Below are positions 8,192 through 16,192 of a DNA stretch of 54,212 nucleotides, piece after piece; position 1 is the stretch's first letter; each line of letters starts with the position of its first letter. The translations under genes and the position numbers were made by a program. Under the pieces are notes generated by a model, which saw nothing but the letters and a program-made list of their open reading frames with translations, had not been told where the DNA came from and made no database searches. The stretch is from JAIEPT01 sp038217425 (GTDB lineage: Bacteria; Planctomycetota; Planctomycetia; Gemmatales; Gemmataceae): contig JBBQPM010000021.1 in the NCBI GenBank assembly GCA_038217425.1, forward strand, positions 1 to 54,212, given 5' to 3'.

Positions 8192-9316
8192 ATGGCTGTC
8201 TCCCGCATCGTCGGCGTACCCAAAGAAATTAAGACGGACGAATACCGCGTCGCCATGATCCCGGTCGGCGTCGAAGAGTTGACGCGGGCCGGGCATCGCG
8301 TGCTCGTGCAGAAAGGCGCCGGGCAAGGCAGCGGCATCGAAGACGAACAGTATCGGCAGCACGGCGCCGTGATCGTCGAGAGCGCGACCGAGATCTGGGA
8401 TCGGGCGGACCTCATCGTCAAAGTGAAGGAGCCGCTGCCGGCCGAGTGGCCCCTCATGAAGCCCGATCAGATGCTTTTCACCTACTTCCACTTCGCCGCC
8501 AGTCTGGAATTGACCGAGGCGGTGCAGCGGTCGAAGGTAACGGCAATTGCTTACGAGACGATTCGTGGTGCCAACGGCTCGCTGCCGCTGCTGACGCCGA
8601 TGAGCGAAGTCGCGGGACGCATGAGCATTCAGCAAGGGGCGAAATATCTGGAGCGGCCGTTCGAGGGACGCGGCATTCTGCTGGGGGGCGTGCCGGGCGT
8701 GCTGCCGGCGAACGTCGTGATCCTGGGGGGCGGCGTCGTCGGCGCTAATGCTGCCAAGGTCGCTTCCGGGCTCGGCGCCAACGTCATTCTCCTGGACGTC
8801 AATCTCGATCGGCTCCGCTATCTCGACGACGTCATGCCCCCCAACGTCACCACGCTCTACAGCGATCGCCACAATATCCTCGACTGCATCGCACACGCCG
8901 ACCTCGTGATCGGCGCCGTCCTCATTCCCGGCGCCAAGGCCCCCAGGCTGATCCTCCGCGAGGATCTGCGGCGCATGCCCAAGCGAGCGGTGATCATCGA
9001 CGTCGCCATCGATCAAGGCGGCTGCATCGAGACCGCCCGGCCCACGACGCACAGCCAGCCGATCTACATTGAAGAGGACGTTGTGCACTACTGCGTCGCC
9101 AACATGCCGGGCGCCGTCGGGCGCACCAGCACCTACGCGCTGTGCAACGTGACGTTGCCGTTCGTGCTCCTCCTGGCGAACAAGGGCTATCCGCAGGCGA
9201 TCCGCGACAACAAGCCGCTCGCCCAGGGCGTGAATGTACGCTGGGGCAAGATCACGAATCTGGCGGTCGCGGAGACGTTCGGCAAAGATTACATCGAAGT
9301 CGAGACCGCGGGATAA
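8192..9316 (+). CDS. ald: Alanine dehydrogenase
   Basis: 374 residues, the usual length. The N-terminal catalytic domain begins IVGVPKEIKTDEYRVAM and contains LIVKVKEPLPAEW and the His segment FTYFHFAAS; the NAD-binding Rossmann fold is at VVILGGGVVGANAAKVA (about 170-187) with the acidic LLDVN after the second strand; NMPGAVGRTSTYAL is the conserved C-terminal region. It interconverts L-alanine and pyruvate plus ammonia with NAD(H), in the cytoplasm. No neighbour points to a special pathway. Confidence 0.95.
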   Translation: MAVSRIVGVPKEIKTDEYRVAMIPVGVEELTRAGHRVLVQKGAGQGSGIEDEQYRQHGAVIVESATEIWDRADLIVKVKEPLPAEWPLMKPDQMLFTYFHFAASLELTEAVQRSKVTAIAYETIRGANGSLPLLTPMSEVAGRMSIQQGAKYLERPFEGRGILLGGVPGVLPANVVILGGGVVGANAAKVASGLGANVILLDVNLDRLRYLDDVMPPNVTTLYSDRHNILDCIAHADLVIGAVLIPGAKAPRLILREDLRRMPKRAVIIDVAIDQGGCIETARPTTHSQPIYIEEDVVHYCVANMPGAVGRTSTYALCNVTLPFVLLLANKGYPQAIRDNKPLAQGVNVRWGKITNLAVAETFGKDYIEVETAG

Positions 9317-9482
9317 AATCGACATCGAAAGCGCCGCCTCCCGTGTGAATTTCATTGAATTCGCGCGCCGCGTCGTTTAGATTGTCGCTTGCTTAATCGG
9401 ACAGAGTCACTTTTTACAATCGGCGAGGCTGATTTTTGACTGCGTCGAAGTTCGTGACTCTAAATGGGGCGTCGTGTATTTT

Positions 9483-9664
9483 GGCCTGAAGGGCCGACTC
9501 TTATAGCCCAGGCCATGAGGCCTGGTTAGTATTTAATTCTTAGATCGGCCCTGAAGGGGCCGCTCGACCGCATGCGTCTGTCGAGCGGCCCTTACAGGGC
9601 CGACTACAGATATCGACGTACCCAGGCCTCTCGGCCTGGGCTATAGGAGACGGCCTTACAGGCC
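9483..9664. repeat. Nested palindromic element (about 180 bases)
   Basis: In the ~450-base gap between ald and the giant gene, outer arms of ~32 bases (9483-9514 and the reverse complement at 9633-9664, about 28 matches) enclose an inner hairpin: GGCCCTGAAGGGGCCGCTCG at about 9547 pairs with CGAGCGGCCCTTACAGGGCC ending near 9602. The tip of each outer arm, GGCCATGAGGCC and GGCCTCTCGGCC, is itself a small hairpin. No ORF inside. Looks like a REP/BIME- or MITE-type unit. I see nothing in 9317-9482 apart from this. Confidence 0.65.
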
Positions 9665-9763
9665 GAAGAGAATTACACCCGTCGTCATTGCCCGCGATAA
9701 AAAATGGCGATGTCCAATGAAGACACGCATCATCTCCGGAATTCGACACGAAAGGGATTCGTC

Positions 9764-12700
9764 ATGGCTGTACTGGAACTCAAAAAAGGCCTGAGTGACG
9801 CAAAGGCCGGCAAGCCGATTCACTTCGCCTTCGTCAAGGGAGAAGAGAATCGCTTGCTCATGTCCAAGACCAAAATCTCCACTTCGGAAGTCAACGACGC
9901 CAAGAAGGAATGCAAAGGGAGCAAGATCTTCGTCGGTCAATGCGGCGGACTCGATGAAGCGGGAAAGGTCTATTTCTTCGTCGACAAGCTCGGCGAGGAC
10001 CAGGAAGACAAGACCCTGGCGAAGCTGATCGAGAAAGAGGCGGCCGCCGCGAAGGTGACGCTCAAGGTTCACGCCAAGGCCGCGCCGACCGTCGATCCCC
10101 TGGCTCCGACGTCGAGCGCGCCCGTCACCGTGCCGACGGAGCCGGTCAAGGATACCGATCAGCTCTACTTCGAATCCAAGATGCCGCAGATCGAGATCGA
10201 CTATCAGAAGGCGCTGGCGACGCCCAACGACACGCTCAAAAAGCAGATGGAAGGCCTGTACCTGAAGGCCCAGAAGCACGGCGAAGTCGGGGAATATCGT
10301 AAGGCGAACGAAACGCTGGGCGTCTTGTCGCTGGCGATCGGCAAGGCGCAGCCGACGCTCGCCGGAGCGAAACCGATCGTGATGGAGGACACCTCGGTTC
10401 CGACGCAGCCGACGGCCAAGCCGCACGACGAATTCGACGCCAAGCTCAAGGAAGTGCAAACGGAACTCGCGAAGTGCCTCAAGGCCAAGGGCTTCGATCC
10501 GGAAGAATTGAAGTCGTTGCAGAAGATGCTCAAACAGGCGGCGGTTCACAAGGGCCAAAAAGACTACGACGCGGGCACGGCCGTCCTCGCGCAGCTGCTC
10601 GTGAACGCCAGGAAGGCGCTGATCACCGCCTCGACCAAACCCGAGGAGGAGACTCCCAAGGGCGAATCAACCGAAGCGAAAGTTGAACGCGTGCTCAAGG
10701 CGCGCACGGCCAAGCGCGAGCACGACAAGGTCGCCAACCGCATCGCCGTCGATTCGATCATCGCCGCCATGCCCGCGGAGATCGACTTGCTCGCCGTCCG
10801 CGCCATCATGGCCGAGCACGCCAAGAAGATTCCCAGCGAAGACAAGGCGTTCGCCGGCATGCGTTTCTTCGACGACGTCATGCTCATCAAGGATCCCGCC
10901 AAGCGCGTGACGAAGCTCAAGGAGATTCACGCCGCGATGGCCGACGCCCGCGATCGCAAGATCCGCATGGCCATTGAGCTGCGCCAGCTCCCCAAGCCCG
11001 AAAACGACGAGCAACGCAAGGCGTTCGCCGACGCCAACGGGCTCTATCTCAACATGACGAACCACATCCCCGACTGGTGGCTGTCCAACTGGTCCGACGA
11101 TTTCCAGGAACGGATCCGCGTCCTCTCGCTCGATCCGGAGCAGAAGAAGAAGGAACTCGTGGAAGCCAAGAAGGGCTTTACCAAGGAAGACCAGGAACGG
11201 CAGAAGGAAGCCTTCACCAAATCGATCGATCCGCGTTCGCTCAAGGGGATCGAGGCCCATGACTCGTATTTCGATGAGCTGACCACAGCCGTCCCCACTG
11301 AGGAATTGCAGGAGTTGGCGGTCGTCACTCAGGATTTGCTGCGCAAAGCCCGACAGATCCGCGACGCCGGCGGCACCTTCGCCGACGTCCGCGAAGCCCT
11401 GTCGCATGTCCCCGAAACCTGGTGGCCCGCGGAGTTGCTCGATTATCTGCAAGCCTGGCGTAAGGTGGAACGCGAACTTTTGGAAGAGCGCGTCCGCGAG
11501 CAATTCGAACCCGGGGAAGATGAGGCGCTCGACACCGTCGAGGGGGCGATCAACTTCGTCGCGGGCGCGCTGGAACTTTATTCCGGCACCGAGTGGATGA
11601 AGGCGCCGGCGGTCACGGGCATTATCTCCAGCTTCGTGAGCGCCGTGTCGGGCGGCTTCGGCCTGGGCAAGGGCTGGGGCGAAGCGGTCACCAAGGGGGA
11701 GTTCGAAAAGTTCGACGGCAAGGCGGTCGAAGAGTTCAGCGACAAGGCGCTGGAAACGATCGGCACGTTCTTCGAGAATATCTCGTCGCTCAAAGACAAT
11801 CTCGAGAAAACCAAGTTCGCCATCCCCGAGAAAAGCGTGCTCGCGACCAAGGTGCTGCCCGGCCTGGCGATCGCGGCCGCGGGGATCGATCTGTTTTTGG
11901 CGATCAAGAAGCTGGGCGAACACGCCGCCATCACGCACAAGACCCGTCGCATGATCAGCAAGGCGGAAGAGGAATGGGCCAAGGGTCAGGACGAGGACGG
12001 CGGCGCGTTCGTCCGCGCGCTCAAGAACGAGAAGATGAGCCGGGCGCTGCAGCTTTCCAAGGATTCCGTCGACGTGACCACCGCGAGCCTGGAGCTGGCA
12101 GGGGCGATCGGCGAAGTTACCGGCATCGGTACCGCGGCCGGCACGGGCATCAAGATTGCCGGCAAGGTCATCGAGTACGGCGGCAAGGTCGTCTTCACCC
12201 GCATCGAGTGGGGCAAGGCCAACCACGCCAAGCAACTCATCAAGGAAGCTCAGGCCGGCAATCCCGTCGCCCGCATCCAGATCATGGAGGACTGCAACCT
12301 CTACGCAAAAATGTATATCGCCATCCTCGTCCGCGACGGCCATCCCAAGGGGAAGGAATTCATCGAGCAGCGCGGCCTCGAGGAAGGCGACCTCACCGAG
12401 TCGATGTCGCTGAAGGTTCTACGCGAAGCGATGCTCACGAGCGCCGACGCGAAGGACGAAACACAAGTGAAGGACAGCCTTGCGGAAGCCCTGCTCGAAG
12501 GCGTCGGCGGCGGGTTCGCCCTCAACATCGGTGCGAAGGTCGGCGAACTCGCCGTCGCCATCCGAAACAAATACGTCGACCGCAACGCCGGCCTCTACGA
12601 TCCCGCCTGGAAACATAATGGCGCCAAGGTCAACCTGGCCCGCGAGAGTTGGGATTCCACCAAGAGCGAAGCCTTCACCAAGGGACTGCACGACGAACTC

Positions 12701-14392
12701 ACCGGCATCGGCGCCGCCCTGGCCAAAGCCGAGGCCGCGCTGGGTAAAGTCGATTTCAAGGACAAGCTGAAGAACACGAAGGAAAACATCGCCGCGGCCA
12801 GCACAGCGCTGAACGACGTCTACCAGCGCATGAACGGGTACTATCCGATGACGGCGCCGCAGGGGGAGAAGAAGGAAGTTCTGCCGCACAAGGGCATGAC
12901 GGTCTATGTCGTCGAGATGAAGAATCTCGTCTTTTCCACGCTCGGTCAACTCGACAAGCTGCTCGTGGACCGCGGCGACCGCGACCCGGGGTGGAAGACC
13001 GATAAAGCCTCGCTCAACGACAAGGAATGGAAATCGACCTGGAAGGACGCGGTCGACAAGGCGATGCTCGTGGACGACGATCAGGGCGTCGAGGAGGCGC
13101 TGAAGGCGGCGCATTTGGCCCTCAACGATAAAACGCTCAACAACAAGAAGGATAAAGCCGGCGAGCGCGAGGCGCGCATCAAAGCGCGCGACGCCTTTGT
13201 CGCCGTGGTGAAGGCGTTGGACGCCTGCTGGGCCAACGTCGGCGATTGTCAGGGCATGCGCGATTATTTGGAGGTGCTCAAGACCCTCGCCGCCCAGAAC
13301 GCCCGCGTCATGCAGAAAATGCTTTTCGGCGGCAAGTGGGCCGATCCCTCGGCGAACATGGCCGACGACGTCAAGTTCTCAAGCGCCGGGTGGAACCAGG
13401 TTTGGAGCGAGGCCTGCGAAGACGGAGTCGTGCAAAAGGCGAAGGGGGAAGCGGGCGTCGGCGCCGCCCTTGTGGAACTCGAATCCAAGAAGACCGCCGT
13501 CCTCAAGGCCGCGGGGGATCCCAAGAAACTCCTCGAAGCCCGGCAAGCGTTGAGTTTGGCGTACACGAAGGTCTTTGGCGCCGCCACCCAGTTCATCGGC
13601 CTGCAGAAGGAGGCGGTCAAGGAAGTGCAGCTATACGCCAGCTACATCGTGCGCACGGCGCAGCAAGGCGTGCAAGCGACCGCGGGCGAGATGGGCGCCG
13701 TCAAGTTTACTGCAACGGCGGGCTTCGACGCCGCCAGTTGGAAATCGACCTACGACGCCGCCATCCTCGCCGGCGCCCTCCCCGAGGCCAAGAAACTCGC
13801 CGGCAGTCTGGAATCGGCGTTCCGCGCCCACGCCGAGGCGCTCTCGAAATTCACCAGCGAGAAAGATGCGAAAGAAAAACGCAAGCTCGCCCACGAACTC
13901 AAAGCGAAGCTCGGCGCCTTACAAACCGCGATCAACAAAATGTCTGCAGCCGAGGGTTACGCCGACCACGACGTCATGGGCAAATTCCTGACCGGCCTGG
14001 AAACCGAGCTCAGCAAACGGCTACAGGACAAAGATCTCACCGCGGTGATCGAGGGATCCGCTCCGGTGAACTTCAAGGCACAGACATGGGAGTGGACCAA
14101 GGACGGTTGGCTCGTCGCCAAGAACGCGGCCGTGGAAGCGGGGTTGTTCGACCCGGCCAACACCGGCTTCACCGGCTTCCTGCAAAAAGCGCAGAAGGGT
14201 TACCTGGCCTGGAAGGAAGCCGACCTTGATGACAAGAAGAACGCCGCCGCGACCGCTCGCAAGCAGCTTCGCGACGTGATCCGCATGGCCCAGGAATTCG
14301 GCAAGGCGACCAAGAACGCGACCTGGAAGGAATACTTCAAGGAAGGCGTGAGGCAGGCCGAGGCCCGCATCGAGGAGATGAAGAACGATTAG
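9764..14392 (+). CDS. Giant multidomain helical protein with hydrophobic core and C-terminal repeats
   Basis: 1542 residues. I choose the ATG at 9764 because AAGGG lies 7 bases before it; an in-frame ATG at 9704 has no ribosome site. Order: residues 1-105, an unnamed alpha/beta domain also found at the front of the kinase-like protein at 23357-27241; a Pro/Thr linker; two helical modules (~137-200 and ~222-290) with the pattern A-x-H-x-G/K ... Y-x-x-x-T/A-x-x-L-x-x-L; a long charged helical region; hydrophobic glycine-rich stretches at about 599-640, 699-716 and 778-812 (GIGTAAGTGIKIAGKVIEYG); then five degenerate repeats of 110-126 residues starting near 957, 1083, 1203, 1313 and 1435, each opening with a Trp motif such as EWKSTWKDA or SWKSTYDAA. 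No signal peptide. The hydrophobic middle plus helical tail recalls large exported toxin/cargo proteins, but no enzymatic domain is visible. Function unknown. Confidence 0.9.
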   Translation: MAVLELKKGLSDAKAGKPIHFAFVKGEENRLLMSKTKISTSEVNDAKKECKGSKIFVGQCGGLDEAGKVYFFVDKLGEDQEDKTLAKLIEKEAAAAKVTLKVHAKAAPTVDPLAPTSSAPVTVPTEPVKDTDQLYFESKMPQIEIDYQKALATPNDTLKKQMEGLYLKAQKHGEVGEYRKANETLGVLSLAIGKAQPTLAGAKPIVMEDTSVPTQPTAKPHDEFDAKLKEVQTELAKCLKAKGFDPEELKSLQKMLKQAAVHKGQKDYDAGTAVLAQLLVNARKALITASTKPEEETPKGESTEAKVERVLKARTAKREHDKVANRIAVDSIIAAMPAEIDLLAVRAIMAEHAKKIPSEDKAFAGMRFFDDVMLIKDPAKRVTKLKEIHAAMADARDRKIRMAIELRQLPKPENDEQRKAFADANGLYLNMTNHIPDWWLSNWSDDFQERIRVLSLDPEQKKKELVEAKKGFTKEDQERQKEAFTKSIDPRSLKGIEAHDSYFDELTTAVPTEELQELAVVTQDLLRKARQIRDAGGTFADVREALSHVPETWWPAELLDYLQAWRKVERELLEERVREQFEPGEDEALDTVEGAINFVAGALELYSGTEWMKAPAVTGIISSFVSAVSGGFGLGKGWGEAVTKGEFEKFDGKAVEEFSDKALETIGTFFENISSLKDNLEKTKFAIPEKSVLATKVLPGLAIAAAGIDLFLAIKKLGEHAAITHKTRRMISKAEEEWAKGQDEDGGAFVRALKNEKMSRALQLSKDSVDVTTASLELAGAIGEVTGIGTAAGTGIKIAGKVIEYGGKVVFTRIEWGKANHAKQLIKEAQAGNPVARIQIMEDCNLYAKMYIAILVRDGHPKGKEFIEQRGLEEGDLTESMSLKVLREAMLTSADAKDETQVKDSLAEALLEGVGGGFALNIGAKVGELAVAIRNKYVDRNAGLYDPAWKHNGAKVNLARESWDSTKSEAFTKGLHDELTGIGAALAKAEAALGKVDFKDKLKNTKENIAAASTALNDVYQRMNGYYPMTAPQGEKKEVLPHKGMTVYVVEMKNLVFSTLGQLDKLLVDRGDRDPGWKTDKASLNDKEWKSTWKDAVDKAMLVDDDQGVEEALKAAHLALNDKTLNNKKDKAGEREARIKARDAFVAVVKALDACWANVGDCQGMRDYLEVLKTLAAQNARVMQKMLFGGKWADPSANMADDVKFSSAGWNQVWSEACEDGVVQKAKGEAGVGAALVELESKKTAVLKAAGDPKKLLEARQALSLAYTKVFGAATQFIGLQKEAVKEVQLYASYIVRTAQQGVQATAGEMGAVKFTATAGFDAASWKSTYDAAILAGALPEAKKLAGSLESAFRAHAEALSKFTSEKDAKEKRKLAHELKAKLGALQTAINKMSAAEGYADHDVMGKFLTGLETELSKRLQDKDLTAVIEGSAPVNFKAQTWEWTKDGWLVAKNAAVEAGLFDPANTGFTGFLQKAQKGYLAWKEADLDDKKNAAATARKQLRDVIRMAQEFGKATKNATWKEYFKEGVRQAEARIEEMKND

Positions 14393-14551
14393 GCAACGAG
14401 GGTACGAGCACTGCGGCGCGTTCTCAGGCGCAAGCGGTCCTGACCCCTCTCTCGAACTCTTGTCGAATTCCGCCACGGAGCGTTCCGCCACGGTTTGATC
14501 TTGGCGTTTCGTCCGCGGTTCGTGTAATCTACATCCAAAGGAGATCCCGTC

Positions 14552-15067
14552 ATGACGTCGCGTTTTGCTTTGGCTGTGTCGCTTGCCCTGGGCATGATCG
14601 CTCCCGCATTTGCCGAGATCAAGGAAGTGCCGGTCGTCAAGTACGCCGATCTGCTCAAGGAAATCAAGAAACATCACGGCAAGGTCGTGCTCATCGACTT
14701 CTGGGCCGACTTTTGTCTGCCCTGTAAACTCAACATGCCGAAGCTGGTGGATCTCCAGGAGAAGTACGGTTCCCAGGGCTTGGTCGTCATCACGGTATCG
14801 CTCGATCCGCTCGATGGCGAGACGCACTCGCCGCCCGAGGTTCGGGCTGGCGTTGCGAAGTTTCTGACCAAAACGAAAGCGGAAAAACTGGTGAACGTCC
14901 ACCTCGACATGCCCCAGGACGACTGGGTAAAGAAGTTTCGCTTCACGGCCATTCCGTGTCACTACCTGTTCGATCGACACGGTAAGTGGATCATCGAGAA
15001 ACATCCCGATCCGAAGCATTTTGCCGAATTCGAGAAGACCATCCAGGAACTGCTGCAAGAAAGCTAA
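14552..15067 (+). CDS. Secreted thioredoxin-fold protein (TlpA-like)
   Basis: 171 residues; signal peptide about 1-21 (ending PAFA). The thioredoxin fold contains VVLIDFWADFCLPCKLNMP, with active-site cysteines C55 and C58 in a CLPC variant, and the cis-Pro segment FTAIPCHYLFD. TlpA/ResA relatives reduce or exchange disulfides in the periplasm. Here the usual WCxPC is FCLPC. The AAAGGAG at 14536-14542 gives a good ribosome site. The flavin-reductase gene starts one base after its stop, so the two are co-transcribed. Confidence 0.9.
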   Translation: MTSRFALAVSLALGMIAPAFAEIKEVPVVKYADLLKEIKKHHGKVVLIDFWADFCLPCKLNMPKLVDLQEKYGSQGLVVITVSLDPLDGETHSPPEVRAGVAKFLTKTKAEKLVNVHLDMPQDDWVKKFRFTAIPCHYLFDRHGKWIIEKHPDPKHFAEFEKTIQELLQES

Positions 15068-15068
15068 C

Positions 15069-15560
15069 ATGCCTCAACCGCTCAGCGAACCCGATCGCCA
15101 ACTTTTCGCCGCCCTGGGCCGAGTGCCGAGCGGCGTTTTCATTCTCACGGTTAAGAACGGCGCCCACGAGACCGGGATGCTGGCGAGCTGGGTGCAGCAA
15201 TGCTCTTTCATGCCGCCACGGATCAGCGTGGCCGTTCAGCCGACTCGCGAAGTCGTCAAGCTGCTTGACGGCGACGCTCGGCTTGTGCTTAACATCCTCG
15301 AAGCGTCGCAGACCGACATGATCGCGCATTTCGGCAAGGGCTTCCCGCTCGGCGCCGACGCGTTTATCGATCTGGAGGTCACGCGCAATGTCGGCGGGCC
15401 GCCCATCCTCGCTGAGGCGCTGGCGTATCTCGAAGGCAAGGTCGCGGAACGCTTCCCGGCCGGCGATCACGATCTTTACGTCATCGAGATCTCCGCGGGT
15501 ATGGTGCAGGACGAAGGCGGGCCGATGATTCACATCCGCAAGAACGGCACCCATTACTGA
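15069..15560 (+). CDS. Flavin-reductase-like FMN-binding protein
   Basis: 163 residues from the ATG at 15069, directly after the thioredoxin stop; the frame is open 16 codons upstream but those overlap the thioredoxin gene. The split-barrel features are LGRVPSGVFILTVKNG, GMLASWVQQCSFMPPRISVA and LVLNILEAS, as in the flavin reductase domain that binds FMN. Probably reduces or uses FMN; with the adjacent thioredoxin it suggests redox work, but the partner is unknown. Confidence 0.87.
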   Translation: MPQPLSEPDRQLFAALGRVPSGVFILTVKNGAHETGMLASWVQQCSFMPPRISVAVQPTREVVKLLDGDARLVLNILEASQTDMIAHFGKGFPLGADAFIDLEVTRNVGGPPILAEALAYLEGKVAERFPAGDHDLYVIEISAGMVQDEGGPMIHIRKNGTHY

Positions 15561-15568
15561 GACGAGCC

Positions 15569-15970
15569 ATGGCATGCAGCATCTGCGGCCAGGAAGCCGT
15601 CGACCGCTGTTTCGGCTGCGGCCAACTCTTCTGCGCCATGCACGGCAACGTCTACTGCGTTCGCTGTAAGAACGCGGTCGTCGCGGGCGATCCGCGCCAG
15701 GACCGCATCACCGCCGACCCGGCGCGCACCGGCGCGGGCAAGCCGTGGTGGCACGCCAAGCAAGCCGAGGAATATCGGCCGCCGGAGTGTTACGTCTGCA
15801 AGGGCCTGACCCGGCAGCGCTGCTACAACTGCGGCTCGATGTTCTGCCCCGAGCACGGCTCCCGCGGCGGACTATGCCGCGATTGCAACAGTTCGTCGCT
15901 TACCGGCCTCGTCATCGGCGGATTGTTGATTGCGTTGCTGGCGATCATCGGCGTTATGTACGCGCTGTAG
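15569..15970 (+). CDS. Small membrane protein with two zinc-binding modules
   Basis: 133 residues. Two similar cysteine/histidine modules occur: CSICGQEAVDRCFGCGQLFC with CAMHG, and CYVCKGLTRQRCYNCGSMFC with CPEHG, the second followed by CRDC, resembling B-box/AN1-type zinc fingers. A single hydrophobic span near 111-131 (LTGLVIGGLLIALLAIIGVM) ends the protein, so it is a tail-anchored membrane protein with the fingers on one side. It follows the flavin-reductase gene by 8 bases and is probably in its operon. Role unknown. Confidence 0.78.
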   Translation: MACSICGQEAVDRCFGCGQLFCAMHGNVYCVRCKNAVVAGDPRQDRITADPARTGAGKPWWHAKQAEEYRPPECYVCKGLTRQRCYNCGSMFCPEHGSRGGLCRDCNSSSLTGLVIGGLLIALLAIIGVMYAL

Positions 15971-15973
15971 CGG

Positions 15974-16088
15974 GAAAGCCCAGGGATGGCTATCCCTGGG
16001 GGTGCCCCACGGATGTGTATTTTTTGCTCGGCAATCTGAGAAGTTGCGATTCGGACGCTTCCCCAGGGATAGCCATCCCTGGGCTTTC
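15974..16088. repeat. Paired palindromic element, copy 1 (before glmS)
   Basis: A 28-base sequence (15974-16001, containing CCCAGGGATGGCTATCCCTG) is repeated perfectly inverted at 16061-16088 across 59 unrelated bases. Each arm is itself a near-palindrome. A second copy with the same arms and a different spacer is at 18037-18135. REP/BIME-like. Confidence 0.75.
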
Positions 16089-16192
16089 GCCCAGCTTACC
16101 AGCACGGAAACTGAAATTGTCTCCGCGGGCCGTTTTCCTTACACTCGTGCCTCCGGCGGAGTCCGGAGTTCAATCTGGCATGGAGGCGACTT

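Noticed and set aside
10667..12343. 558-residue minus-strand frame opposite the giant helical gene
   Set aside because: Antisense shadow; no ribosome site and no recognizable domain, while the plus strand has coherent repeats.
16089..16192. glmS ribozyme or riboswitch in the glmS leader
   Set aside because: Only ~100 bases remain after the repeat and I see none of the conserved ribozyme core.
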